From: Streptomyces violaceoruber
GTDB taxonomy: Bacteria > Actinomycetota > Actinomycetes > Streptomycetales > Streptomycetaceae
Reading direction: 5' to 3'
Assembly: GCF_033406955.1 (NCBI RefSeq)
Contig: NZ_CP137734.1
Span: 7,378,001-7,442,000 of the forward strand
Length of the DNA: 64,000 nt
A program made the translations under genes and the position numbers. The notes below the pieces were generated by a model. That model saw only the letters and a program-made list of their open reading frames with translations, did no database searches and was not told the origin of the DNA. Positions 45,523-54,005 of this stretch are shown here, in pieces. Position 1 is the stretch's first letter. Each line of letters opens with the position of its first letter.

Positions 45523-46851
45523 ATGTCAATGTCGAAAGGATCGAACACCCCGGTGCCGACGACGGCGCTGCGGGTCGAACTGGGCTGGCGATCCGGCCCC
45601 GGCGTGCCCGACGCGGACGCCTCCGCCCTCCTGCTGGTGGGCGGCAAGGTCCGTTCCGACGCCGACTTCGTCTTCTACAACCAGCCGGCCCACGCCTCCG
45701 GCTCGGTCCGCCACGAGGGCAAGCGGGACGCCGGCGGCCGGGTGACCGACAGCCTGCTCGTCGACCTCACGCGCGTGGAGCCCGCCATCGAGACGGTGAT
45801 CCTCGCCGCCTCCTCGGACGGCGGAGCCTTCGGGCAGGTCCCCGATCTCTACATCGAGGTGCGCGACACCGCGCGGAACACCGTCGTGGCCCGTTTCGAC
45901 AACCCGGGCGCAAGCGTCGAGACGGCCTTCGTGCTCGGCGAGTTCTACCGCCGCCAGGGCGCCTGGAAGTTCCGCGCCGTCGGACAGGGGTACGACAGCG
46001 GACTCGAGGGCCTGGCCACGGACTACGGCATTTCGGTGGACGAGCCGCAGCACGCCCCGCCTCCGCCCGCGCGGCCGGCGACGACGGCCCCGCCGGTCCC
46101 GCCCGCCCCCGCGGCCACGACGCCCCCGCCCCCACCGGCGCCTCCCGCGCCTCCCGTGGCACGGCCGGCCGCCGCGCCCCCGCGGCCCCCGGCCGCGCCC
46201 GCCGCCGAGCCGGTCCGGCTGACCAAGGTCACGCTCACCAAGGCCGCGCCCTCCGTCTCGCTCACCAAGCAGGGCGGCACCTCCGGCGCGATGCGCGTCA
46301 ACCTCAACTGGCAGGTGCGCAAGCAGTTCTCGGGCTGGGCCCGCAAGCTCGGCCGCCCGGTCGCCATGCACGACGACCTCGACCTCGACCTGTGCTGCCT
46401 GTACGAACTGAGCGACGGCAGCAAGGGCGTCGTCCAGGCGCTCGGCAACGCCTTCGGGGCGCTGCACCAGCCGCCGTTCATCCACCTCGACGGCGACGAC
46501 CGCACCGGCGCCGTGTCGACCGGCGAGAACCTCACCATCAGCCTCGACCACCAGCGGTACTTCCGGCGCATCCTCGTCTTCGTGACCATCTACGAGGGCG
46601 CCCGCTCCTTCGCCGACCTGCACGCCACGGTCACCCTCCAGCCCCAATACGGCGCGGCGGTCGACTTCTCGCTCGACGAGTGCACCGTGCCCTCGACGGT
46701 GTGCGCCCTCGCGCTGATCACCAACACCGGAAACGACCTCGTCGTCCAGCGCGAGGCCCGCTACCTGGTGCCCGAGCGCGGGGTGAGCCCGCAGCGTACG
46801 GTCGACTACGCCTACGGCTGGGGCATGAACTGGACCCCCGGCCGCAAATGA
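45523..46851 (+). CDS. TerD-family protein with two TerD domains joined by a Pro/Ala linker
   Basis: 442 residues starting MSMSKGSNTPVP, the usual start of streptomycete TerD proteins, behind a GGGGGCGG site. The first domain (about 1-170) includes FVFYNQPAHASGSVRHEG. A Pro-rich linker of about 60 residues follows. The second domain (about 240-442) has LTKVTLTKAAPSVSLTK, DDLDLDLCCLYELSDG and HLDGDDRTG, the acidic calcium-binding-type loops. TerD proteins act in tellurite, phage and stress responses with unclear mechanism. No other ter genes are adjacent. Confidence 0.88.
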   Translation: MSMSKGSNTPVPTTALRVELGWRSGPGVPDADASALLLVGGKVRSDADFVFYNQPAHASGSVRHEGKRDAGGRVTDSLLVDLTRVEPAIETVILAASSDGGAFGQVPDLYIEVRDTARNTVVARFDNPGASVETAFVLGEFYRRQGAWKFRAVGQGYDSGLEGLATDYGISVDEPQHAPPPPARPATTAPPVPPAPAATTPPPPPAPPAPPVARPAAAPPRPPAAPAAEPVRLTKVTLTKAAPSVSLTKQGGTSGAMRVNLNWQVRKQFSGWARKLGRPVAMHDDLDLDLCCLYELSDGSKGVVQALGNAFGALHQPPFIHLDGDDRTGAVSTGENLTISLDHQRYFRRILVFVTIYEGARSFADLHATVTLQPQYGAAVDFSLDECTVPSTVCALALITNTGNDLVVQREARYLVPERGVSPQRTVDYAYGWGMNWTPGRK

Positions 46852-46869
46852 CCGGCCCCCGGGAAGCGC

Positions 46870-48105
46870 TCAGCCCGCCCGGCCCTCCTCGGCCACCGCG
46901 TCCGGACGGGCGTAGGTGCGGCCCTTCCAGGCCGCGCCGCGCCCCCGGTAGTGCTGCACCGCCGAGTCGACCGTCATCAGCAGATAGAGGAACGCGGTGA
47001 ACGGCAGCAGCGGCGCGAGCCACAGGGGCTGCCGGTAGTAGCGCAGCATCGGCAGGTACGTCCCCGCCATCACCAGCCAGGCGGCGGCGCCCAGGGCGGC
47101 CGTCGTGCCCTGCCCCGTCGCCGCTCCGACGAGCACCGCCGCGGGCGGCACCAGATACACCAGGGCCAGGCCGAGCACCGTTCCGGCCAGCACCAGGGGG
47201 TTGTGCCGCAGTTGCGCGTAGGCGCTGCGCGAGACCATCCGCCACAGGTCGTGCAGCCGCGGATAGGGGCGCACGCTGTCCACTCGGTCGGCCAGGCCCA
47301 GCCAGACCCGGCCGCCGGTGCCCTTGACCGCGCGGGCGAGGGCCACGTCGTCGATGACGGCGTGCCGGATGGCGTCCGGGATCCGCGCCCGCTCGGCGGC
47401 GTCGGCCCGCAGCAGCACGCAACCGCCCGCCGCGGCCGCCGTCCGCGTGGCCCTCCCGCGCCCGCTGCCGGCGCGGCCACCACCGATCCACCGGAACGGG
47501 TACAGCTGGGCGAAGAAGTAGACGAAGGCCGGCACCACGAGCCGCTCCCAGACGCTCTCCACCCGCAGCCGGGCCATCTGGGAGACGACGTCGAAACCTC
47601 CGGTGCCGGCCGCGGACACCAACGCGCGCAGACTGTCCGGCGCGTGCGCGATGTCGGCGTCCGTCAGCAGCAGGTACTCGGGCTCACGCGCGCGTGCCAG
47701 ACCGATGCCGTGCCGCACCGCCCACAGCTTCCCGGTCCAGCCGGCCGGCGGCTCCCCGGGCGAGGCCACGGTGAGCGGCAGCCCCTCGTGCCGCCGGGCC
47801 AGCTCGCACGCCAGCCCGCCCGTGCCGTCCGTGCTGCCGTCGTCGATCAGGAAGACCTCGGCCCGCCCCGGGTAGTCCTGGGCGAGCAGGGACGGCAGGC
47901 TCGCCGGCAGCACCGCCGCCTCGTCGCGCGCGGGGACGACGACGCACACCGAGGGCCAGTCGTCGGGCTCCTCGCGGGCCGGAAGTCTGACGTCGGTACG
48001 CCAGAAGAAGCCGCGGGCGAGCAGCAGCCACAGCCAGGCGGCGAGGGAGAGGGCTGACACCAAGGTCACGACGGTCACGACGGAAGTCCACGCATCGGCG
48101 CTCAC
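46870..48105 (-). CDS. Membrane glycosyltransferase family 2 protein (HpnB-like)
   Basis: 411 residues from GTG 48105. An N-terminal helix (VVTLVSALSLAAWLWLLLAR) anchors a GT-A domain with VVVPARDEA, FLIDDGSTDGT and LLTDADIAHAP, the nucleotide-sugar and metal sites. Several C-terminal helices follow (NPLVLAGTVLGLALVYLVPP). This arrangement is that of hopene-associated HpnB glycosyltransferases. No hopanoid genes are in view, so the acceptor is uncertain. It is divergent from the racemase-like gene. Confidence 0.82.
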   Translation of the reverse strand: MSADAWTSVVTVVTLVSALSLAAWLWLLLARGFFWRTDVRLPAREEPDDWPSVCVVVPARDEAAVLPASLPSLLAQDYPGRAEVFLIDDGSTDGTGGLACELARRHEGLPLTVASPGEPPAGWTGKLWAVRHGIGLARAREPEYLLLTDADIAHAPDSLRALVSAAGTGGFDVVSQMARLRVESVWERLVVPAFVYFFAQLYPFRWIGGGRAGSGRGRATRTAAAAGGCVLLRADAAERARIPDAIRHAVIDDVALARAVKGTGGRVWLGLADRVDSVRPYPRLHDLWRMVSRSAYAQLRHNPLVLAGTVLGLALVYLVPPAAVLVGAATGQGTTAALGAAAWLVMAGTYLPMLRYYRQPLWLAPLLPFTAFLYLLMTVDSAVQHYRGRGAAWKGRTYARPDAVAEEGRAG

Positions 48106-48162
48106 GTGCGCAGTCTGCCGCACGGCACCGGCCGGTGGCGGCGCATCGTCTATGGTGGCCGG

Positions 48163-48948
48163 GTGAAGATCGCGCTCATGGACTCCGGAATCGGTCTGCT
48201 GGCGGCCACCGCCGCGGTACGGCGGCTGCGACCGGACGCCGATCTCATCCTCTCCCTGGACCCCGACGGGATGCCCTGGGGCCCGCGGACCCCGAAGGAC
48301 CTGACCGGGCGTGCCCTCGCCGTGGCCGAGGCCGCCGCGGCGCACCGCCCGGACGCCCTGATCGTCGGCTGCAACACCGCCACGGTGCACGCGCTGCCCG
48401 CGCTGCGCGCCCGGCTCGAGCCCGACGTACCCGTCATCGGCACCGTGCCGGCGATCAAGCCCGCCGCGGCCGGTGGCGGCCCGGTGGCGATCTGGGCGAC
48501 GCCGGCCACCACGGGAAGCCCCTACCAGCGGGGCCTGATCGAGGACTTCGCCGGGGACACGGAGGTCACCGAGGTGCCGTGCCCGGGCCTCGCCGACGCC
48601 GTCGAGCACGCGGACGAGACCGCGATCACCGAGGCCGTCGCCGCCGCGGCCGCCCTCACACCCGACGACGTGACGACGGTCGTCCTGGGCTGCACCCACT
48701 ACGAACTGGTCGCCGAACGCATCCGCGCCGCCGTGCAGCGCCCCGGTGCCCCGCGGCTCGTCCTGCACGGCTCCGCCGGAGCCGTGGCCGCCCAGGCGCT
48801 GCGCCGGATCGGCGCCCGCCCCGACCCGGGCGCCCCGGCGACGGGCACCCTGACCGTGCTGCTGAGCGGACGCGAGGGCACTCTGCCCGCGCCCGCGCTG
48901 GCCTACGACGAGGGTCGGCTGCTGCGCGCGGTCACGCCGGCCGGCTGA
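48163..48948 (+). CDS. MurI-like Asp/Glu racemase-family protein
   Basis: 261 residues from GTG 48163; the TATGGT box six bases upstream suggests a leaderless message. The family's two catalytic cysteines are present in VGCNTATVHALP and LGCTHYELV, and MDSGIG matches the aspartate-serine loop of glutamate racemase. Segments usual in housekeeping MurI (for example the YFGD...PYG region) are changed to LDPDGMPWGPRTP, so this is probably a paralogue rather than the essential enzyme. Substrate unproven. Confidence 0.75.
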   Translation: MKIALMDSGIGLLAATAAVRRLRPDADLILSLDPDGMPWGPRTPKDLTGRALAVAEAAAAHRPDALIVGCNTATVHALPALRARLEPDVPVIGTVPAIKPAAAGGGPVAIWATPATTGSPYQRGLIEDFAGDTEVTEVPCPGLADAVEHADETAITEAVAAAAALTPDDVTTVVLGCTHYELVAERIRAAVQRPGAPRLVLHGSAGAVAAQALRRIGARPDPGAPATGTLTVLLSGREGTLPAPALAYDEGRLLRAVTPAG

Positions 48949-49009
48949 CGGGCCCGCCCGCCCGGTCGGCCCAGTCACCCTGCGCGACGAGGTACCCGCA
49001 CAGCGAAAC

Positions 49010-49570
49010 ATGAGTAACCTCATAGCCATGAGGCATCGCCACGGCGAGACCGTCCCCCAGCCCAACGTCTGGACCGGCCGTGCCACCAACCGGGTCCAGT
49101 GGTTCCTGGCGCTCATCGGAGCCGCCTGCATGGCGCTCGGCATCGCCCTGGCCGTCGAATCGGCCTGGGAGTCCGGCGTCGCCCCGCTCGCCATGGCCGT
49201 CGTCGGCTGCATCGCGGCCGGACTGCTGGTGCTGTTCGGCACGCTCGCGTTCGTGCACGTCGCGCTCAGAGTCGACGAGGACTGCCTCGAAGTGCGCTGC
49301 GGCCACATCGGCGTGCCCCGCCGCCGCATCCCCCTCTCCCTCGTCGCGGGCGCCGAGTTCGCGCCGCACGTCACCCCGCGCCACTGGGGCGGCTGGGGCT
49401 ACCGGTGGCGGCCGGAGATGGGCACGGCCGTCGTCGTACGGCGCGGGGAGGGCCTGATCCTGCGGCTGCTGGACGGCCACACCTTCACGATCACCGTGGA
49501 CGACGCGGAGGCGGCCGTCCAGGTCATCAAGGACCGTCTGCGCCCGAAGGCACCGGGCCCGGCACACTGA
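49010..49570 (+). CDS. Membrane protein with two helices and a PH-like domain
   Basis: 186 residues: two adjacent N-terminal helices (about 28-50 and 56-80: WFLALIGAACMALGIALAV and MAVVGCIAAGLLVLFGTLAF) and a C-terminal beta-rich domain (VDEDCLEVRCGHIG, IPLSLVAGAEF) resembling bacterial PH domains. It is of the conserved-hypothetical type in streptomycetes; no function recognised. It starts 61 bp after the racemase gene. Confidence 0.75.
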   Translation: MSNLIAMRHRHGETVPQPNVWTGRATNRVQWFLALIGAACMALGIALAVESAWESGVAPLAMAVVGCIAAGLLVLFGTLAFVHVALRVDEDCLEVRCGHIGVPRRRIPLSLVAGAEFAPHVTPRHWGGWGYRWRPEMGTAVVVRRGEGLILRLLDGHTFTITVDDAEAAVQVIKDRLRPKAPGPAH

Positions 49571-49575
49571 GGCCG

Positions 49576-49592
49576 GGCGGGCCCGGCCCGCC
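49576..49592. terminator. Possible short hairpin
   Basis: GGCGGGC and GCCCGCC flank a three-base loop six bases after the stop at 49570, between convergent genes. Confidence 0.4.
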
Positions 49593-49626
49593 GAGCCCGC
49601 GGGACGAGAGGCCGAGCCGCAGTGTC

Positions 49627-50640
49627 TCAGCGGGGCAGTCGGCCCTTTTGCGGCCTTACGTCCGCGCCCCGGGCCGGTGACTCCGCCGCGAGGGGACGGG
49701 CCGTGGCCAGGCCCGCGAGGAGCCCCGCGCCCAGCGGGACCGCGGTGAAGCTCAGCGCGTTGCCGACGACGGCGATGGCCGCGAGCCCGGTGAGGGCCGC
49801 GCCCGCGGTGAGGACGACCGGAGTGGGGCGCGGGGAGCGCCACAACGCGTACAGCAGCCAGCAGAAGGCCGCGGCCAGCAGTGCCACCCCCACCAGCCCC
49901 TGTTCGGCAGCCTGCTGCCACACCGCGGAGTGCGGGCGGCCGTCCGGCACCGGCGACCCCGCGGCCGTCGGGCTCGACGCCCCGAACTGTCCCGGTCCGA
50001 CGCCGAGGGCCGGTTCCTGGCGCAGCAACTCCAGCGCGTCGGCCCACAGCCGGACGCGATGGGAGGTCAGCTGTCCCTCGAGGGCCGCGGCGAGCCCGTC
50101 CGGCACGAAGCCGCCCGGCACCGCCCAGCTCAGGCCGGTCACCAGCCCCGCGCCGAGGCCCAGCCCGGCGATCCCCGCCCCGCGGCGGCGCACCCGGCCG
50201 GCGGCGAGTGAGCACAGCAGCACCACCGCACAGGCCACGCATCCGGCGACCGAGCCCAGTACGGCCGCGATCACGCCGATCACGGCGGCCAGCAGCCGTA
50301 ACGCGGCCCGCACGGCCGGGGTCCCGCCCGCCCACGCCCCGCAGCACGCGGCGCCCGCCGACAGCGCGAGCAGGGCGGCGGTCGCACCGGCGTGCCCGAG
50401 CGGTGCGGTGAGCCGCGGCCCCGGCGCGAGGTGCGGGACGGCGACCGCCAGGACGCCCCCGGCCAGCGCGACGGCACAGGGCGCGCCAACGGGCAGCAGC
50501 GCCCCGCCGATCCGACCCGCCGCGTAACCGGCGGTCACGGCCAGCACCGCGAGCAGCACACCCTCGGGGCGGCCGTCGCGCGCGGCCGCGGTGATCAGCG
50601 ACCAGGAGGCGCAGGCGGCGAGAATCACCGCCCCCGCCAT
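49627..50640 (-). CDS. O-antigen ligase/Wzy-like polytopic membrane protein
   Basis: 337 residues with about nine hydrophobic helices. The exposed loop LWADALELLRQEPALGVGPGQFG and the later HSAVWQQAAEQGLVGV are the usual Wzy_C/O-antigen-ligase landmarks. It is shorter than typical ligases (about 400 or more residues), so the true start may lie upstream; ATG 50640 opens directly into the first helix. The 291-bp gap to lnt shows no other gene. A role in cell-surface glycan polymerisation or ligation is inferred. Confidence 0.7.
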   Translation of the reverse strand: MAGAVILAACASWSLITAAARDGRPEGVLLAVLAVTAGYAAGRIGGALLPVGAPCAVALAGGVLAVAVPHLAPGPRLTAPLGHAGATAALLALSAGAACCGAWAGGTPAVRAALRLLAAVIGVIAAVLGSVAGCVACAVVLLCSLAAGRVRRRGAGIAGLGLGAGLVTGLSWAVPGGFVPDGLAAALEGQLTSHRVRLWADALELLRQEPALGVGPGQFGASSPTAAGSPVPDGRPHSAVWQQAAEQGLVGVALLAAAFCWLLYALWRSPRPTPVVLTAGAALTGLAAIAVVGNALSFTAVPLGAGLLAGLATARPLAAESPARGADVRPQKGRLPR

Positions 50641-50931
50641 GTCCACGCCGCCGTGTCTTGGGCCGTCCGCGACCGCACCGGCCGCAGCCGCCGTCCCCCT
50701 CGAACCCACCGTGTCCCCCGCCCGCGTCGCCCCCGACCTGACGGGCCCCCGCCGCCCGGCGGAATCGGACCGGCGACCGGGGCTCGGCCACACCGTAACG
50801 GCTGGTCGGCGGATTGTGGACCGGTCGGCGCCCGGTCGTGGCGAAACGATGCGGCACAGGTCGCCCACGGCCCGCCGACGTCCTCGGACCGTCCTGTCCT
50901 CGGCCAGGTCACCCGCCGTACACTCCGGGGG

Positions 50932-52545
50932 GTGACAGCCACCGCAACCACCGTCGGCGAGCCGGACCGGACGCAACCGCAGCCCACGCCCGCCTCCCGG
51001 GCCGTCTCGCGACTCGCGCGCCTCCTCCCGGCCGCCGCCGCGGCGCTCTCCGGAGTGCTCCTCTACATCAGCTTCCCGCCGCGCACCCTGTGGTGGCTGG
51101 CGCTGCCCGCGTTCGCCGTCTTCGGCTGGGTGCTGCGCGGCCGCGGCTGGAAAGCGGGCCTCGGCCTCGGTTACCTCTTCGGCCTCGGCTTCCTGCTGCC
51201 CCTGCTGGTGTGGACCGGCGTGGAGGTCGGCCCGGGCCCCTGGCTCGCGCTGGCCGCGATCGAAGCGCTCTTCGTGGCGGCCGTCGGCGCGGGCGTCGCC
51301 GCCGTGTCGAAGCTGCCGGGGTCGCCGGTGTGGGCGGCGGCGGTGTGGATCGCCGGGGAGGCGGCACGCGCGCGTGCGCCCTTCGAGGGCTTCCCCTGGG
51401 GCAAGATCGCGTTCGGCCAGGCGGACGGCGTGTTCCTGCCGCTCGCCGCGGTCGGCGGCACGCCGGTTCTCGGCTTCGCGGTCGTCCTGTGCGGCTTCGC
51501 CCTCCACGAGGCCGTGCGCCTGGCCGTCCGGGCCCGCCGCGGCGACGAGGTGCGGCGCGGTGCCGCGGCGGTGGCACTCCTCGGCGTGGCCGTACCCGTG
51601 GTGGGCGCCGTGGCCGCCCGGCCGCTGGTCAGCGACACGGCGGAGGACGGCACCGCGACCGTCGCCGTGATCCAGGGCAACGTGCCGCGCGCCGGACTCG
51701 GCTTCAACGCCCAGCGCCGGGCCGTACTCGACTACCACGCGCGCGAGACACAGCGGCTGGCCGACGAGGTGAAGGCGGGCAAGGTGGCACGCCCCGACTT
51801 CGTCCTCTGGCCGGAGAACTCCTCGGACATCGACCCCTTCGCCAATGCCGACGCCCGCCTGGTCATCGACCGGGCCGCCAAGGCCGTCGGCGCGCCCATC
51901 TCGGTCGGCGGCGTCGTGGAACGCGACGGCAAGCTGCTCAACGAGCAGATCCTGTGGGACCCGGACAAGGGGCCCGTCGACACCTACGACAAGCGGCAGA
52001 TCCAGCCCTTCGGCGAGTACCTGCCGCTGCGCTCGCTCATCGGGGCGATCAACGACGAGTGGACCTCCATGGTCAGCCGGGACTTCAGCAGGGGCACCGA
52101 ACCCGGCGTGTTCACCATGGCCGGGACCAAGGTGGGCCTGGTGACCTGCTACGAAGCGGCCTTCGACTGGGCCGTGCGCTCCGAGGTCACCGACGGCGCC
52201 CAGATGATCTCCGTGCCCAGCAACAACGCGACCTTCGACCGCAGCGAGATGACCTACCAGCAGCTCGCCATGTCCCGGATCCGTGCGGTCGAGCACAGCC
52301 GGACCGTCACCGTCCCGGTGACCAGCGGCGTCAGCGCGATCATCATGCCGGACGGCCGGATCACCCAGAAGACCGGCATGTTCGTGGCCGACTCCCTGGT
52401 GCAGGAGGTGCCCCTGCGCTCCTCCGAGACGCCCGCCACCCGGCTCGGCATCGCACCCGAGATCGCCCTGGTGCTGGTCGCCGCCGGCGGGCTCGGCTGG
52501 GCCGTCGGCGCCGGTGTGCGCGGTCGACGCGCCCGTGACGTGTAG
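50932..52545 (+). CDS. lnt: Apolipoprotein N-acyltransferase
   Basis: 537 residues: N-terminal membrane helices, a periplasmic nitrilase-fold domain and a final helix. The catalytic triad is visible as E295 (WPENSS), K354 (DKRQIQPFGEYLP) and C406 (VTCYEA); the Lys-Cys distance equals that of E. coli Lnt. It transfers a third acyl chain to the N-terminal cysteine of lipoproteins such as the sugar-binding protein in this window. GTG 50932 lies seven bases after TACACT, consistent with leaderless translation. Confidence 0.92.
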   Translation: MTATATTVGEPDRTQPQPTPASRAVSRLARLLPAAAAALSGVLLYISFPPRTLWWLALPAFAVFGWVLRGRGWKAGLGLGYLFGLGFLLPLLVWTGVEVGPGPWLALAAIEALFVAAVGAGVAAVSKLPGSPVWAAAVWIAGEAARARAPFEGFPWGKIAFGQADGVFLPLAAVGGTPVLGFAVVLCGFALHEAVRLAVRARRGDEVRRGAAAVALLGVAVPVVGAVAARPLVSDTAEDGTATVAVIQGNVPRAGLGFNAQRRAVLDYHARETQRLADEVKAGKVARPDFVLWPENSSDIDPFANADARLVIDRAAKAVGAPISVGGVVERDGKLLNEQILWDPDKGPVDTYDKRQIQPFGEYLPLRSLIGAINDEWTSMVSRDFSRGTEPGVFTMAGTKVGLVTCYEAAFDWAVRSEVTDGAQMISVPSNNATFDRSEMTYQQLAMSRIRAVEHSRTVTVPVTSGVSAIIMPDGRITQKTGMFVADSLVQEVPLRSSETPATRLGIAPEIALVLVAAGGLGWAVGAGVRGRRARDV

Positions 52546-52613
52546 CCGTACGCCCGGTGCACGCCCCGCGACGACGGCGGGAGCGGTCCGGCCGCCCCGT
52601 TAGGGTCGGACGC

Positions 52614-53093
52614 ATGGCTACTCCCGATTTCATCCGCGACCTGCGCGCCTCGGCCGGACATCAACTCCTCTGGCTCCCCGGAGTCACCGCCGTCGTCTTC
52701 GACGACGAAGGCAGAGTGCTGCTCGGCCGGCGGTCCGACAACGGGCGCTGGTCGCTGATCGGAGGCATTCCGGAGCCGGGGGAGCAGCCCGCCGCCTGCG
52801 CCGTGCGCGAGGTCGAGGAGGAGACCGCCGTCCAGTGCGTCGTCGAGCGGCTGGTCCTCGTGCAGGCGCTGAAACCGGTCACCTACGACAACGGTGACGT
52901 CTGCCAGTTCATGGACATCACCTTCCGCTGCCGGGCCGTGGGCGGCGAGGCCCGGGTCAACGACGACGAGTCGCTCGAGGTGGGCTGGTTCGAGGTGGAC
53001 GCGCTGCCGGACATCAAGGAGTTCGGGCAGACCAGGGTCAAGCAGGCCCTGTCCGACGCCCCCACATGGTTCGAACCCACTGGTTCCTTCTGA
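52614..53093 (+). CDS. NUDIX hydrolase
   Basis: 159 residues. The Nudix box runs from GGIPEPGE through REVEEETA, matching GX5EX7REUXEEXGU except that the last glycine is T. It hydrolyses a nucleoside diphosphate linked to some moiety; the preference is unknown. ATG 52614 is seven bases after a TAGGGT -10 box (52601-52606), so the mRNA is probably leaderless. Confidence 0.9.
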   Translation: MATPDFIRDLRASAGHQLLWLPGVTAVVFDDEGRVLLGRRSDNGRWSLIGGIPEPGEQPAACAVREVEEETAVQCVVERLVLVQALKPVTYDNGDVCQFMDITFRCRAVGGEARVNDDESLEVGWFEVDALPDIKEFGQTRVKQALSDAPTWFEPTGSF

Positions 53094-53148
53094 AGTATGG
53101 GGCGTGACCACATGGGGGACCGGGGCGGACGCTGCCTAGGGTCGGGGC

Positions 53149-53949
53149 ATGACCTCGCCCAGCGTCCTCCAGGCCCCCCACGCCTCCTCGCTCGACCTGC
53201 ACGGCCGCACCGCCCTCGTCACCGGCGCCGCCGGCGGCATCGGCCGCGCCTGCGCACTGCGGCTGGCCGCGGCCGGGGCCGAGGTCAGAGCGGTCGACCG
53301 GGACGCCGCCGGTCTCGAGGCGCTCGCCGGCAGCTGCGGGGACCTCGCCGGCAGCGTCGAGCCGCAGGTCCTCGACCTGACCGACCTGGACGCCGCCGAA
53401 CGCGCAGCGGCCGGCACCGACGTCCTCGTCAACAACGCCGGGCTGCAACTGGTGCGGCCTCTGGAGGAGTTCCCGCCGGACGTCTTCCACACCGTGCTCA
53501 CCGTGATGCTGGAGGCCCCCTTCCGGCTGATCCGCGGCGCCCTGCCCCACATGTACGGGCAGGGCTGGGGCCGCATCGTCAACATCTCCTCCGTCCACGG
53601 TCTGCGGGCCTCCGCCTACAAGGCCGCCTATGTGTCCGCCAAGCACGGGCTGGAGGGACTGTCCAAGACCGCCGCCCTCGAAGGCGCCGCCCACGGCGTC
53701 ACCTCCAACTGCGTGAACCCCGCCTACGTCCGCACCCCGCTGGTGGAGCGGCAGATCGCCGACCAGGCCCGGGCCCACGGGCTCCCCGAGGAGCAGGTGC
53801 TCTCCGACGTACTGCTGCGCGACAGCGCCCTGCGGCGGCTGATCGAACCCGACGAGGTCGCCGAAGCGGTGGCATACCTGTGCGGCCCGTACACGGTAGG
53901 CCTCACGGGCACCTCACTCGTCCTGGACGGCGGCTGGACCGCGCACTGA
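53149..53949 (+). CDS. bdhA: 3-hydroxybutyrate dehydrogenase (SDR family)
   Basis: 266 residues of the short-chain dehydrogenase fold: cofactor loop TGAAGGIGRA, NNAG, catalytic serine in NISSVHG, and the YxxxK pair in AAYVSAKHG. GLQLVRPLEEFPP and SNCVNPAYVRTPLVERQI are typical of D-3-hydroxybutyrate dehydrogenases. It converts 3-hydroxybutyrate to acetoacetate. The start is six bases after TAGGGT (53137-53142), suggesting leaderless translation. The neighbours are a GAF/PucR regulator and an MHS transporter. Confidence 0.85.
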   Translation: MTSPSVLQAPHASSLDLHGRTALVTGAAGGIGRACALRLAAAGAEVRAVDRDAAGLEALAGSCGDLAGSVEPQVLDLTDLDAAERAAAGTDVLVNNAGLQLVRPLEEFPPDVFHTVLTVMLEAPFRLIRGALPHMYGQGWGRIVNISSVHGLRASAYKAAYVSAKHGLEGLSKTAALEGAAHGVTSNCVNPAYVRTPLVERQIADQARAHGLPEEQVLSDVLLRDSALRRLIEPDEVAEAVAYLCGPYTVGLTGTSLVLDGGWTAH

Positions 53950-54005
53950 GCCGGGGTTTTCCACAGGGCTGCCGGGACGAGCGGGTGATGGGGAATCCTG
54001 TGAGC

